A stretch of 39,365 bases of DNA from Saccoglossus kowalevskii. Taxonomy: Eukaryota; Hemichordata; Enteropneusta; Harrimaniidae. Below the pieces are notes generated by a model. The model made no database searches. It saw only the letters and a list, made by a program, of their open reading frames with translations, and had not been told where the DNA came from. Position 1 is the stretch's first letter. Every line of letters begins with the position of its first letter. The DNA lies in the NCBI RefSeq assembly GCF_000003605.2, contig NW_003120423.1, positions 69,056 through 108,420 of the forward strand. The letters run 5' to 3'. Below are positions 9,801-18,965 of this stretch, piece after piece. Position numbers and translations under genes: made by a program.

Positions 9801-12346
9801 AAGTAAGAGTACATTCAAATATATGTTGTTCACAGTCATTAACTGTGTTAATCGCGTACCTAAAATACGAGTTCTGTATGTTTTACTACTAATTGTCCGT
9901 GTAAAGATGATTTTGAAAAAAGAAACAGAATTACGTTAGATATTCGTATATATAGATGATAATTATTCTGATGTTTTGTCTTTAATTCCTTTTTTTAAAC
10001 TAGTTAGTGTTGTATTCTGCTTACATTCGGTCCCTGAACATTTTCTATGGTCTGCATTTCCTAAAAACACATTTCACGTATATTACAGCGTTCGAATTAC
10101 TGAGGATTTGTTTAAAATGTCTTCCCGCTTCGTTTATTCCAGAAGTTTAAGTATAATGGACAACATGGTAGCCATGCTGGAAAAATATGCACACAACTTA
10201 GAGGAGATTGTCGCTGACCGAACATCACAATTAATGGACGAAAAGAAAAGAACGGAACAGTTATTATACCGAATGTTACCACGGTTAGCCAAGCATAATT
10301 CTTATCGGGCAGTTTGAGTATGTTTACCGTTGTTTAAACTCTGAAAAATACCTTTACAACGGTAAATGAGAGACATGAGAAAGGAAACGATTGCGATTGG
10401 CTAAACTACTTTGTTCAGTACTGTTTATAGAAGACACATGATCATAGGTTCTAGGCTAGGGTAATTCCAGCCTTTGTAATTTGCTCATTAAGATATATTG
10501 GATTATTATTTCAGCGGCATTAAAAAATCCGCCATGCTATTAAGCATGGATGCCATCAATTCATTTTGTTGTGTCTTTTTTCGTACAGATCAGTGGCAGA
10601 GAGACTAAAAAATGGCGACCCAGTAGAAGCAGAGACATTTGATTCTGTTACTATATTCTTTTCTGATATTGTAGGCTTCACTGCAATATCCGCGTCCAGT
10701 GATCCAATGCAGGTATGATTGTTATGCTAATTAGATATGGTTCTAAATAAGATTTATTAATGTTAACTCTGTAATCTATCATTTACTTATAGTTTCTCGT
10801 TTGTTGAGATTCACGCGATGTGGACGCCACATCGCTATGACGTTTGTTTGTCCATTTTTTATGTTCGATTTCACGCATAACAAGGGATATCACAAAAATG
10901 GTTTATGTATTGATTTTTTTTTGCAGGTTGTTCAGTTATTGAATTCGTTATATTCCTTGTTTGATGGTATTATTGAGGGATATGATGTGTATAAGGTAAG
11001 ACAACAATATAGTTTACAATGTAAACTATAATAGTCAGAAAATGTCATAACGCATTAACCACAATCGTCTCACAGCAAAGCGTAATCACACACATCTGCA
11101 TTTCTGATTTAATTAGGTGGAAACTATTGGCGATGCATACATGGTGGTCAGTGGATTACCGATACGTAATGGAAATAAACATGCTGGTGAAATAGCCACT
11201 ATGGCATTGGCGTTATTAAGTTCCATTCAGTCCTTCAGAATTCCACACATGCCGAATGAAAAATTAAAACTACGGATAGGTGTACATACAGGTGAGCACA
11301 CATTCTCGCTCTTTCGATGTCTCCAAAAAACCAAATCGTGTCTGTGAGGGAATATTACAATCGTAGTCATATTTACCCTCTGTATCTGTTTCACAGCTTT
11401 TACATAATGTGCATTAGTAATTCAACAATTTTAAACTATGGTTCCTGTATGTGCAAACGAATTTTCATGGATGTCTAAAAAAAATTAAAATGTTATTGAT
11501 CTTTACAGTTATTTAAAATGCTACCATACCTTACAATTGTCAGTTAGGGACGCGATAAAATCCAATTATGACAAAGACCAATAGAAATAATATGGTATAT
11601 ATGATAGATTAATCAATTATCTACATTTGAGGCATAGTAGCAACGATTGAAAATGCATGCTGTGCTTAGCTCTGTGGCCACTTAACTCTCATTGTGGGTT
11701 GTTTTGTAGGTCCTTGTGTTGCTGGTGTAGTCGGAATAGCGATGCCTCGGTACTGCTTGTTCGGCGATACAGTCAATACTGCGTCTAGATTCGAATCAAA
11801 TGGCGAAGGTGGGTCATATATATATATAATTACTTGTACGTATCCAAAGTGTCCATAACGGAAATCAATTGTGTTTTGTTGGCTGATGAGTGTGCATTTG
11901 TACGGACATATAATGTAAACATGGGAGGGCGGGTCTATTTTGCTAACTAATTTCTGTACTGTTAAATCAATTCGTGGTAAAGTACGTGAGGTGTTACTGT
12001 CACATGATACTATATAACATTTACCACAATTATGGCTATTCAAATTATACATATATTTATATGTAAGTTCGTATTGTTTATTTCAGCACTCCGTATTCAC
12101 ATCAGTAAAGAGGTAATGGAAGTGTTGAATATACTTGGAGGATATGTATATGAAGAAAGGGGTGAAGTCTACATGAAGGTATTTATAAGATATACTTGTT
12201 TCAACTTTAAGCGACATGTTTATTGTATCGCCTTTACAATGGTCGCATTATTCTGACACACCAGGTGAGATTGATGATTTTCTTATGTTTATTTGCAGGG
12301 AAAAGGCGTACTGACTACATATTGGTTGATCAGAAAAAACAACTAA
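211..12346 (+). CDS. Receptor guanylyl cyclase, natriuretic-peptide-receptor type (copy A), complete, 20 exons
   Basis: Single-pass membrane enzyme expected to turn GTP into cGMP when an extracellular ligand binds. Coding exons: 211-862, 1196-1323, 2043-2222, 3332-3467, 5178-5414, 5753-5916, 7257-7379, 7505-7582, 7785-7889, 8017-8088, 8293-8461, 9315-9473, 9625-9802, 10143-10283, 10589-10712, 10927-10995, 11117-11291, 11710-11808, 12087-12178, 12299-12346. They join in frame to 1042 aa, normal for this family. Order: signal peptide 1-20, ANF-receptor ectodomain about 22-444, membrane helix 449-470, kinase-homology domain about 530-790, coiled-coil linker 795-840, cyclase 842-1030. The start is chosen because TAA lies in frame just upstream (202-204). 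The kinase domain keeps VAIK (K547) but has HGN for HRD and DYG for DFG, as usual for this family. The cyclase has metal aspartates D867 and D911, guanine-selecting E907 and C979, and N986 and R990. Splice sites were read by eye; no transcript was available. Confidence 0.93.
1196..1323 (+). CDS. Copy A exon 2: ectodomain
   Basis: 128 nt, phase 1 in, phase 0 out. Encodes the [21 protein letters not shown] strand-helix region typical of ANF-receptor ligand-binding domains. Acceptor TTACAG, donor GAG|GTGAGT. Same length and phases as copy B exon 2. Confidence 0.92.
2043..2222 (+). CDS. Copy A exon 3: ectodomain
   Basis: 180 nt, phase 0 on both sides, 60 residues. Contains LLVLEMVNT and the EPPWYMN motif. 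Acceptor CTACAG, donor GGG|GTAAGA. Aligns without gaps to copy B exon 3. Confidence 0.92.
3332..3467 (+). CDS. Copy A exon 4: ectodomain
   Basis: 136 nt, phase 0 to 1. Encodes [18 protein letters not shown] and the [11 protein letters not shown] segment, matching the family's conserved YDAV.LYA-type helix. Acceptor TACCAG, donor AAG|GTATTT. Confidence 0.92.
3997..4138 (+). repeat. Left terminal inverted repeat of the intron 4 element
   Basis: Matches the reverse complement of 4925-5065. Shared blocks include GAAACGACCACTCGGCGCA, AAGACGCTTACAGTGAG and AATAATATTATGATTGTTTC. Confidence 0.85.
4925..5065 (-). repeat. Right terminal inverted repeat of the intron 4 element
   Basis: Reverse complement of the left arm at 3997-4138. 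Differences are mostly single bases (for example GCGCTC against GCTCAG-side changes, and one GAGTGT/GAGAGT change). Confidence 0.85.
5178..5414 (+). CDS. Copy A exon 5: membrane-proximal ectodomain
   Basis: 237 nt, phase 1 on both sides. Contains [15 protein letters not shown], the family's conserved G.v..D.nGDR. motif, and the juxtamembrane CGFQGELC pair (C432 and C439). Acceptor GCATAG, donor AAG|GTAAGT. Confidence 0.93.
5753..5916 (+). CDS. Copy A exon 6: membrane helix and juxtamembrane segment
   Basis: 164 nt, phase 1 to 0. Residues 449-470 are an uninterrupted hydrophobic helix rich in Ile, Ala and Val, followed by the basic stop-transfer YRK and then the W.i.y.Di motif that precedes the kinase-homology domain. 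Acceptor TCTCAG, donor AAG|GTGATA. Confidence 0.93.
5917..7256 (+). other. Copy A intron 6
   Basis: A 1340-base intron. About 6200-6520 is less AT-rich and has repeated CCAATGCGC-type words at about 6284 and 6330, but no coding or clear mobile-element structure. The remainder is AT-rich sequence in which I see nothing else. Confidence 0.7.
7257..7379 (+). CDS. Copy A exon 7: start of kinase-homology domain
   Basis: 123 nt, phase 0. Encodes a Ser-rich segment (RSILSMDRF) and VFATIGTYQ, which takes the place of the glycine-rich loop region. In vertebrate receptors this region is the cluster of activating phosphorylation sites. Acceptor TTGCAG, donor CAG|GTTTGT. Confidence 0.9.
7505..7582 (+). 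CDS. Copy A exon 8: VAIK strand of pseudokinase
   Basis: 78 nt, phase 0. Contains [15 protein letters not shown] with lysine K547 and ends ELKQ. The donor is GC: CAG|GCAAGT. The join is fixed because the protein must continue from LELKQ directly into MRDIRHDNL in exon 9, the conserved family reading. Confidence 0.9.
7583..7784 (+). other. GC-AG intron 8 of copy A
   Basis: The intron begins GCAAGT, not GT, and ends AAAG. The rest of the donor fits the strong consensus seen in functional GC-AG introns. Confidence 0.85.
7785..7889 (+). CDS. Copy A exon 9: kinase-homology domain hinge
   Basis: 105 nt, phase 0, 35 residues. Encodes [20 protein letters not shown] then [12 protein letters not shown], a near-diagnostic motif of receptor guanylyl cyclases. 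Donor CAG|GTCAGT. Confidence 0.95.
8017..8088 (+). CDS. Copy A exon 10: kinase-homology domain
   Basis: 72 nt, phase 0. Encodes [20 protein letters not shown], the family's DiLend.i.LDWmFk segment. Acceptor CTTAGG context, donor GCG|GTAAGT. Confidence 0.93.
8293..8461 (+). CDS. Copy A exon 11: catalytic-loop equivalent of pseudokinase
   Basis: 169 nt, phase 0 to 1. Contains [21 protein letters not shown] and [10 protein letters not shown]. The HRD aspartate is replaced by Asn and DFG reads DYG, so phosphotransfer is not expected; this is the family norm. Donor CGAG|GTGAAA. Confidence 0.93.
8462..9314 (+). other. Copy A intron 11
   Basis: An 853-base intron, most of it the degenerate tandem array at 8590-9135. 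I recognise no coding sequence in it. Confidence 0.8.
8590..9135 (+). repeat. Degenerate ~60-bp tandem array in intron 11
   Basis: About nine diverged units of roughly 55-68 bases. Recurrent words, in order, are a cattAga-type block, ACCACAC, ctaTTtAcgGAggacgC, and tcGAATaacatgcat. The last units (about 8940-9130) are the clearest, with AACCACACTGAT twice and CCTCTCGAATA / GCTCTCGAATA. The unit boundaries are by eye. Confidence 0.7.
9315..9473 (+). CDS. Copy A exon 12: APE segment of pseudokinase
   Basis: 159 nt, phase 1 on both sides. Contains [10 protein letters not shown] and [19 protein letters not shown], the kinase C-lobe APE and DxxSxG motifs. Acceptor TTCTAG; the donor CGAG|GTTTGT is somewhat weak. 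Confidence 0.93.
9625..9802 (+). CDS. Copy A exon 13: end of kinase-homology domain
   Basis: 178 nt, phase 1 to 2. Starts EIIERVKN, has YRPGF and the [14 protein letters not shown]-lobe motif. Donor AA|GTAAGA. Confidence 0.92.
10143..10283 (+). CDS. Copy A exon 14: dimerisation coiled coil
   Basis: 141 nt, phase 2 on both sides. Residues 795-840 read [20 protein letters not shown], then [20 protein letters not shown]: the signalling-helix coiled coil that couples receptor dimer to cyclase. Reading through the donor at CG|GTTAGC meets a stop at 10315, so splicing is needed. Confidence 0.93.
10589..10712 (+). CDS. Copy A exon 15: cyclase domain, first metal site
   Basis: 124 nt, phase 2 to 0. 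Completes [12 protein letters not shown] and contains [16 protein letters not shown]867 in SDIVGFT is a metal-binding aspartate. Donor CAG|GTATGA. Confidence 0.95.
10927..10995 (+). CDS. Copy A exon 16: cyclase domain
   Basis: 69 nt, phase 0. Encodes [20 protein letters not shown] plus VYK, the family's LN.lY..FD.ii...dVyK helix. Acceptor TTGCAG, donor AAG|GTAAGA. Confidence 0.95.
11117..11291 (+). CDS. Copy A exon 17: cyclase domain, second metal and guanine-selecting residues
   Basis: 175 nt, phase 0 to 1. Starts [16 protein letters not shown]907 recognises guanine and D911 is the second metal ligand. Later RIGVHTG. Acceptor ATTAGG context, donor ACAG|GTGAGC. Confidence 0.96.
11710..11808 (+). 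CDS. Copy A exon 18: cyclase domain catalytic residues
   Basis: 99 nt, phase 1 on both sides. Contains [25 protein letters not shown] and ESNGE. C979 is the guanine-selecting cysteine; N986 and R990 are the transition-state pair. All are as in active guanylyl cyclases. Confidence 0.96.
12087..12178 (+). CDS. Copy A exon 19: cyclase domain C-terminal part
   Basis: 92 nt, phase 1 to 0. Encodes [20 protein letters not shown] and ERGEVYMK, the family's r.R G...mKGKG approach. Acceptor TTTCAG, donor AAG|GTATTT. Confidence 0.93.
12299..12346 (+). CDS. Copy A exon 20: terminal exon
   Basis: Encodes [15 protein letters not shown] then TAA. The GKG..tTYWL motif is the conserved end of the cyclase domain. 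Only a short tail follows, so no C-terminal extension. Confidence 0.93.
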   Translation, partial: GKGVLTTYWLIRKNN

Positions 12347-13180
12347 GAAAAGATAACAAATTTAGTGTATTGAACGACGCATCCGTAAATGTTTCTGAAG
12401 ATTTATTGGCCAACCCTTATTATCATACATGTAATGTTTGTTTGCATACGATTTCATTGATCTTTCTGTGAAGCAATAATATAAAAACTATTTTTGTCGA
12501 CTATGATTATTTATCATTACGATTCTTATATAATTCACCACATGTTCAGATTTTATTGCAGCTGCCTAATTAATCTACCATATGTGACACGTTTATATCG
12601 CACAAGTTTTAACTCTTTCAAATTTTCAAATTTTGACATGAAACATGTTTTTCAAGGTCACTTCGCGCTGATGTATGTATGATATTCACAATCACGAATA
12701 CATCTTTACAAGTAAATTAATTATAACTTAACAGTATTATATGGTTAAATTTTCATAATACAATTTTATTATATGTACATTCGGCTGTTATTGATAATAT
12801 TATATGTGGTCAAATTAACAAGCATTGTGATTGGAAGTTGTATTTCAGAACTCTCATATATTGCATTACCAGTATTGACGTTTTATATTTGAGACATCTG
12901 TAATTATTCACTTTACAAACATTATATAATATATTTCTGCTTTCCATGGTATACATGGTATAACATGTTTGTATATTTCGGGTAATTCGAGTGTTTGATA
13001 TTTATTTAAATATATATATTATATGCGTTACTAGCCTAAAAGTATATCTGCTTTTGTAAGTAAATTGTGGTCTCATGTGCAATTGTATTTATAAATTTAA
13101 ATATATTTATATATATATATATATATATGTGTGTGTAACACTTGAAATGATATAGATTAAAGTGTCAAATGTGTAATACT
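12347..13180 (+). other. Probable 3' UTR and AT-rich flank of copy A
   Basis: No further coding similarity follows the stop. The stretch is very AT-rich. A candidate polyadenylation signal ATTAAA at 13156-13161 is followed by GT-rich sequence; no good AATAAA appears nearer the stop. The exact 3' end cannot be fixed from sequence. Confidence 0.35.
13105..13136. repeat. (TA)n/(TG)n microsatellite
   Basis: An alternating TA run of more than 20 bases followed by a short GTGTGTG run, inside the AT-rich 3' flank of copy A. Confidence 0.9.
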
Positions 13181-14672
13181 AAGATCAAAGATTTCGTAAA
13201 TTTATAATTCATATGTAACTGAAAGATATTTACTACAAATATAAAACAAATCTTATATTGAACCAAATGCACTTCGCATGTATTAGCATGTAAGCTAAGT
13301 AGGGTTACCATACACCTATTTCCATTACGATATTTTCTAATGGGCACATGATGTTATTTATTAAACAAGTTGGATAGATCAATGTAATCATAACTGAACA
13401 TCATATTTCAGTCTCAAACTATTAAAGATGTTCAATTGCGAGTGAATTGTATTGGCCAATCTGACAACAAAAATCTGAGTGGCCATCATTATGCCACATA
13501 ATTTGCATATTTTATTTGCATTTTCGTGTCATTCCATTTTAGATGCTCTTGAAAAAAATTCCTTTGCAAGGATGTACCTAGTGGGAGATTACATTAGTAT
13601 TAATACAACTGTCAGAAACATACCTACATTTATCGACTATTTTTTTTATGAATTATTTGTTGTCACGAAGTAAAACACAGAAGACACAAATTGAATATAC
13701 TTTACATTTTGTATACATAAAATTACCGATAATAGCAGAGATTTGTCAGGGTAAAACAACTGTACCGACGAGCCGACTACTGACAATCAATATTATAATG
13801 CTTGCCAACTCTACAGAATCAGTCACACAGTCTATTCAGCATTTTCCTGTCCTATTAATGACTTTGAAATCGTCGCTCATTCAACTCGACCGGTGGTGTA
13901 TATCTTCGTAATATATATTACTGCTCGAATATGGGCGTTTGTACCCGAGCGCAGGTGATCATTCGCGATAAATGATCTGTTGCTATTGACGAGGATCCGT
14001 GTATGGCTCACTGGACCACAACAATCTCCGAATGTTTTTATTCTAAAATATGTGTGTGATTGACGGGCGGATGAAGGCATGTAATAATGAATACATTTCT
14101 ATTTAAATATTTTTTTTTAAATACAGTTGTTATGATTACAGATACGTGACGGTTAAATTGTAAGAATATTACCCCTACATATTACTACATCACGCCGCAC
14201 AGACACAGCAAATGTATGGAAAGCAGTCCCTTGGGCGAACGGGTACTGTCAATTATACAAGGTTTACTTACTCGTTTTTTTAAAGTTACTCCCCTATTAA
14301 CACTTACTATATAACTTAATGTCCACTATTTTAGTTTTTTCAGCATTAAACAGAATTAAGACCAGTTTTCAAAAGAAATTTGATATAATATTTGCCATTC
14401 ATATCCTAGGGTCTAACATATAGTATGCAATTAATTAACTTGCTGATAGTATCGCAATATTATTGATATCTGGTTAGTAGGCGATGGGCATCATGTTATT
14501 TTACTGACTGGCTGCCTACCCGACTCCAGTCACAATGTTGGTACATGACAGGTATCAGAGCAGACAAAACAGTTATTCTGAGCGCAGCCTGATACTTGTG
14601 CTACTTGTATATTTTTACTGTTTGACAGTTTGAGGATAATTACTAGTTGTGAGGTGTGACCATTAAAATATA
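13181..14672. other. Spacer, no gene recognised
   Basis: AT-rich intergenic DNA. Short reading frames occur on both strands, but none has recognisable protein motifs or supporting splice structure. Confidence 0.6.
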
Positions 14673-14845
14673 CGATCAAGTGGTTAATTCCCAGGTTACT
14701 AGGCAACTCGGATACCTGAATCATCATGCATCTTTATTGAGTTAGCTCAAAACCTCGTAGTTGTCGGCGTGAGTGTGAATAGTCTATTCCCCGCGATACT
14801 ACGTGGACCGCAATGATCGTTTTTACGCCTTATAACTTTATTTTG
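14673..14845. repeat. Non-coding segment duplicated at 25777-25975
   Basis: Begins GATCAAGTGGTTAATT and continues through GGCAACTCGGATA, ATCATCA, GAGTTAGCTCA, GTAGTTGTCGGCGTGAGTGT and TTTTTACGCCTTA. The copy at 25777-25975 has GATCACGTGGTAGATT, GGCAACACGGATA, ATCATCA, AACTAACTCACA, GGTTGTCGATGTGAGTGT and TTTTACGCTTA in the same order and orientation, with substitutions and small indels. It lies 5' of the relic, as the other copy lies 5' of copy B. Confidence 0.65.
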
Positions 14846-16337
14846 CAACAAATATATGTGTTGCAGACAATAAACAACTGCAGTACACGCGTGGATGAAG
14901 ACATACTCGACAGGTCATTCAGTTGGAAAAAACGTTGACACAAGATCAGTAACGAAATATTCCAACGTTTAAAAATATATCATTGATAATCTTTGATAAT
15001 TTAAGAAAATTTGTGGGCCACATACAGTGTTTTCTGCCAGTGATTCCATTCAATGTTTGTAACTAAGCGGCAAGGCTGTATGACAGTCTGATGAGAAGAC
15101 AAAATGTTATTTCATTTTATTTTTTTGTTTTAAATCTTATTTACGTAATTTTCATTGTTGGCATTTCAAAGTAATTTCATAATTCATAATTCGATTCATA
15201 ACCCGAAGCTGATGATATATCTTGCACATTGAATGTGATTTTTGTGGTAAAAGTCAGAGTATGTCAGAATTACACCAGTACAACGAAACTATTTTCAAAA
15301 ATGATGTTAATCGAATTCGAACTGCGTGAATAGGTGAAATGTTCTTAATTCATCATGTTTTAAATGACTTCTAATCAACGTATATAGACTGTGACGTCAT
15401 GTTTGATGTTTGATGTATTGATATTGGATGTACGTTGTCTTCTGTTTCCACCGTATTTCAACGCATGTGTGCTGCTGAATACTTGGAATATATTATTAAT
15501 AGTAGTAGTATGTGTATCCCAATCGTATAGAGATAAACGATTGCAAGACATAATACAACATACGTCTTTCAACACAACAATAACACTAACAGTTGGAATT
15601 GACGCATCATGTTGTACTGAATGCGTTGGAATAAATAATTTAAGTACTTGTGTTTCCTCAGTTCTCAGGACATTTTTATATTAATGTTTTCAGATAGATG
15701 TATAGTTATCTACTTATAATTGTTCATATGTTAGTGTAAGAGCTTGGTGTTCTGAGTTTGACCCCACGTTTCTTTTATGAGCGTAACTGAAGACATGGCA
15801 GTTTCTATAAATATGTACAAATCATATAGCCGTTGCTTTGCAGTCTCTAAAACTTACATAAGTCAGAACTTTGTATATAGGTGCCCTACACTCTGATTTT
15901 ATCCACACAACTGCGAGACTGGTTAGGTGTTATCAGCTAAATACCAGTATATCCGTAATCACGAGTTTTATTGCTATTATCGTCTATGTACAATACATAA
16001 TTTATTTGTAATTTTGCAACCAAACAGAAACAAATCTACCCTGGTTTTAAAATAGTATGTACTATTAAAAAAGAACATGTTACCATTATAGTGAGTATGC
16101 TTTGTTTGAAACAATTAATTGTATTGCTATCTGCCAATTATAACTAGTAGCATCGTAGTTTCATTGTGTAACAGAACATTGTTAATGCTGTAAATTTACA
16201 CGATTAGTCATCGTTGCATTGACGTTTCTTTGTATAACACTACTTGGCTCATATACAACCCTGTGCAAATCTCTTTTTCTACCTCTTTCTTGTTCTCTCT
16301 CTCACCTATACGTTCTTGCATTCACTCGAGTCATTAA
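14846..16337. other. Spacer, no gene recognised
   Basis: AT-rich intergenic DNA. The opposed reading frames at 15375-15684 have no recognisable motif and overlap each other on both strands, so I do not call them genes. Confidence 0.55.
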
Positions 16338-16494
16338 AGCGGGGGAATCGTCACCTGCGCATGCGTCAGATGGCCATAACGTGTCATTGTTTAAAAACAA
16401 ACTTCTACCCATGAGCTTTTGCGTTTTTAGCGTGTGTTGTTATCGTCGCTGAAGACTCAATTCCCGCGCATGCGCAGGTGACAACTCTCCGGCT
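16338..16494. repeat. Inverted repeat with NRF1-like sites
   Basis: Arms at 16338-16365 and 16467-16494 share a perfect 16-base core, GTCACCTGCGCATGCG, in inverted orientation, plus weaker outer similarity. The right arm contains CGCGCATGCGCA (16465-16476), an exact match to the NRF1 palindrome consensus YGCGCAYGCGCR. It could be the termini of a tiny MITE or a paired regulatory site. Confidence 0.6.
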
Positions 16495-17000
16495 TGAACT
16501 TTATTTTGATGACTCTAGATGGAACAGGTTCTAATTGTTGTAAGCAAGACACGAACGACTGGTTAGAGGTTAATTACACTCGCTGATAATATTGATCTGA
16601 GTAACCGATCTGCTCCAGCACATGGTGTGTTTGTACGTAAGAGCACAGGGAGTTGGACAAACTTATGTATTTTAATAAATTAATAAATAATAAAATGTTA
16701 TATAACTTTTCTTTAACACCCTCCCCCTTTCCTTGTATCGATTTCAAGTAATCACTGATCTTTGTTCATACCACTCTTTCCTCAGGACTGGCATGAGCCC
16801 AACCGTAAAGCGGATGGGCATTTAATTTATTCATGAGATGCATTAATAAACAAGAAATGCTGCGCGCGAATTGAGAAATTCTCAAACGCAAGTTATTTGA
16901 TCACTCTACAGATAAAAATGTCAGAGTTCCGTGGAAGTAACTGAAATTACTCTCTAACGAACGTACCACACCTATTCACAAGCCAACACAGCTTTAGAAT
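16495..17000. other. Spacer, no gene recognised
   Basis: No coding or repeat structure recognised, except a short perfect palindromic word TTGAGAAATTCTCAA at about 16879. Confidence 0.5.
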
Positions 17001-17152
17001 GTTTTCGGTTAGCATCGGCGTGGAACACGTAGAAATGCTCACAGCGTAGAACGCGCTGCAGCGACCCCGGCTGCGACGTTTCAGTGGCGGCTTTGCCGTA
17101 CAATTTTGCTTCATATAAAAAATACTCTAAACATCAAAACAGATTATCTTAC

Positions 17153-17420
17153 CTAATATCCATTCTGGCACGTTCACCGGCTATTTTGAATGGCTAAAGT
17201 TCCTTCCAAAACCTTGAAAGCAACCCCGACAACAACGGCGGCCGGGCAGCATCAGTTCAGCGAACGACAATTTGTTATGCGCAGTATCGTTGCGCAGTAG
17301 TTTGAGTGACGTCATCCATGTGATATACCCATGTAAGATTCACTTGGCGGGCAATATACCACTTAATATTCATATTTATTCAATGTCATGTGACCGAGTC
17401 TCAACCAACCACAGCATGCG
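17153..17420 (-). promoter_or_regulatory. Possible minus-strand promoter and first exon
   Basis: This patch is richer in CG than its surroundings and holds a full CRE palindrome TGACGTCA at 17307-17314. Read on the minus strand, it is followed by GC-rich leader-like sequence, an ATG at 17163-17161 and a strong donor ATTAG|GTAAGA with the exon end at 17153. The coding part would be only MDI plus a split codon. No downstream minus-strand exon was recognised, so this is weak; it may also be a repeat fragment. Confidence 0.22.
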
Positions 17421-18738
17421 TAACAAAAGTGAGATGTGATAAACATGTCTAAAAAAGCTTTTTCCAGATGGTATATTGGTCAGGTTATATTACAGTTGAA
17501 AGTGTCTTGTTTTCCTTCGCTTAATATGGAGGATTAGCGAGACCATTGCAACAGACAGGACAAACATTTTCAGGAAAGATAGGCATTACACGCTACTGAC
17601 AACAGCGCCTGTAAAATATCTGACAAACTGAAGAAACGATCTACTTTTTGGTGGTTCATCCAACTAATCATTCAACAATTTCGTATGAATTATTGATATA
17701 ACCACCAATAAACGCAGGATACAGTGGTATTCATATGAATATGAATCACACGTTTGATGTCAAGGAATTACAATGCTATGAAAATGCATTTCAAGTATAG
17801 GAGTTTGTACACATTAAATTGAGTATAACGCATAAATGTCAGAAGTTGATATAGAAAAGACGTTGTTGATAGCAAATGCTGTCAGCAAAAGTATGTTCCG
17901 TGTTTCATGGCTTTAAGGTGCTGGTCTTTCAATACATTTAATGATTTTTTAAAAATATTTTCTTTATTTATAAGTAATTATATGCTTAATATAAAAGATA
18001 CACTTCACACCATAGACAATGTACAACGTTTCTAGATATGTTCCGTATATATTGGCTATGGCATATGTGTTCAACTAGCCTTATCATTAATGATTGAAAA
18101 TCGCTATATAAACAAGGGAATATATAATGCTCCGCCATTAGAGGGCGCTATACCGTTGCAATAAAATCACCCTTGAATGAACACCTGTGTGTCTAGTGAC
18201 CTCCCAACCTGACAAATATTATAACAAAATAAAAAATAGCTATAATGCATATATTAGAAATATAGTTTTAAGAATTTCGAGATGCAATTTTGCGTAAAGC
18301 TGTGGAAATTATAATAGCTCCCTAATATTTTGATATGACCGGAATGTAAATTAATAATTTATGTAAATGATTATGCCTAATTAGTCCAACGATTGGCTTC
18401 TAACCAAAAACAACATGGGAAGCAGATAATTTACTACTACTACTTAAAAGTGCAAATAAGAGAATTAGAAATTGTGCAAATTCAGTTGTTGGTATGAATG
18501 TTCTTTCCAGCGTTTCCTGGTAACACATGCCAATGCAATTATTAAACTTTCCTCAATTGAAAATTATTTAGTTTTGTTTTTAAGTTTTTCTTTTTCTACC
18601 AGGTGACAGACCAAAATGTTCGTGTCCCTTTCAACATAGCACTGTCCAACGTTTTATTTTTATTTTTATTTGACAGACCCTTTCACTCACACTGACATCA
18701 CTGCTTTCACTGCCTCCACAATGATGAACGTTTGGTGC
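17421..18738. other. Spacer, no gene recognised
   Basis: AT-rich intergenic DNA with no recognisable gene, RNA or repeat structure. Confidence 0.55.
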
Positions 18739-18769
18739 TTTATTGTTAATAGTATTATGACTGCTTGAC

Positions 18770-18965
18770 TTAAGTTGAGTTAATTGGTGTACATTTTACA
18801 TAATTAGCAGCGAGGACACAAAACAAAGATTTACCATCTCCTGTTAGATCCTGAACATATGGTAAGTGTTTGTAAGAGACCGGGTCTGTCAAATAACAAC
18901 ATTGACCACATTCACTTTGATAACCATAACTGTCTGGTACTATTGCATTGAGAGATGCAGAAATA
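18770..18965 (-). CDS. Possible terminal exon of an unrecognised minus-strand gene
   Basis: I do not recognise this protein. On the minus strand an acceptor TTATTATAG precedes an open stretch of about 65 codons in phase 2, rich in Cys, Tyr and Ser (SECGQCCYL, then SLFCVLAANYVKC), ending at TAA (18772-18770). An AATAAA signal lies 26 bases past the stop on the same strand (18744-18739). The acceptor, open frame and polyA order resembles a last coding exon, but no certain upstream exon was found. The length could occur by chance. Confidence 0.2.

Noticed and set aside
9976-10142. Open frame running upstream into copy A exon 14
   Set aside because: Intron sequence that happens to be open. Protein homology and the CCAG acceptor set the exon start at 10143.
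12494-12682. Short plus-strand open frames after the copy A stop
   Set aside because: AT-rich 3' flank with no family motifs and no splice link to the gene.
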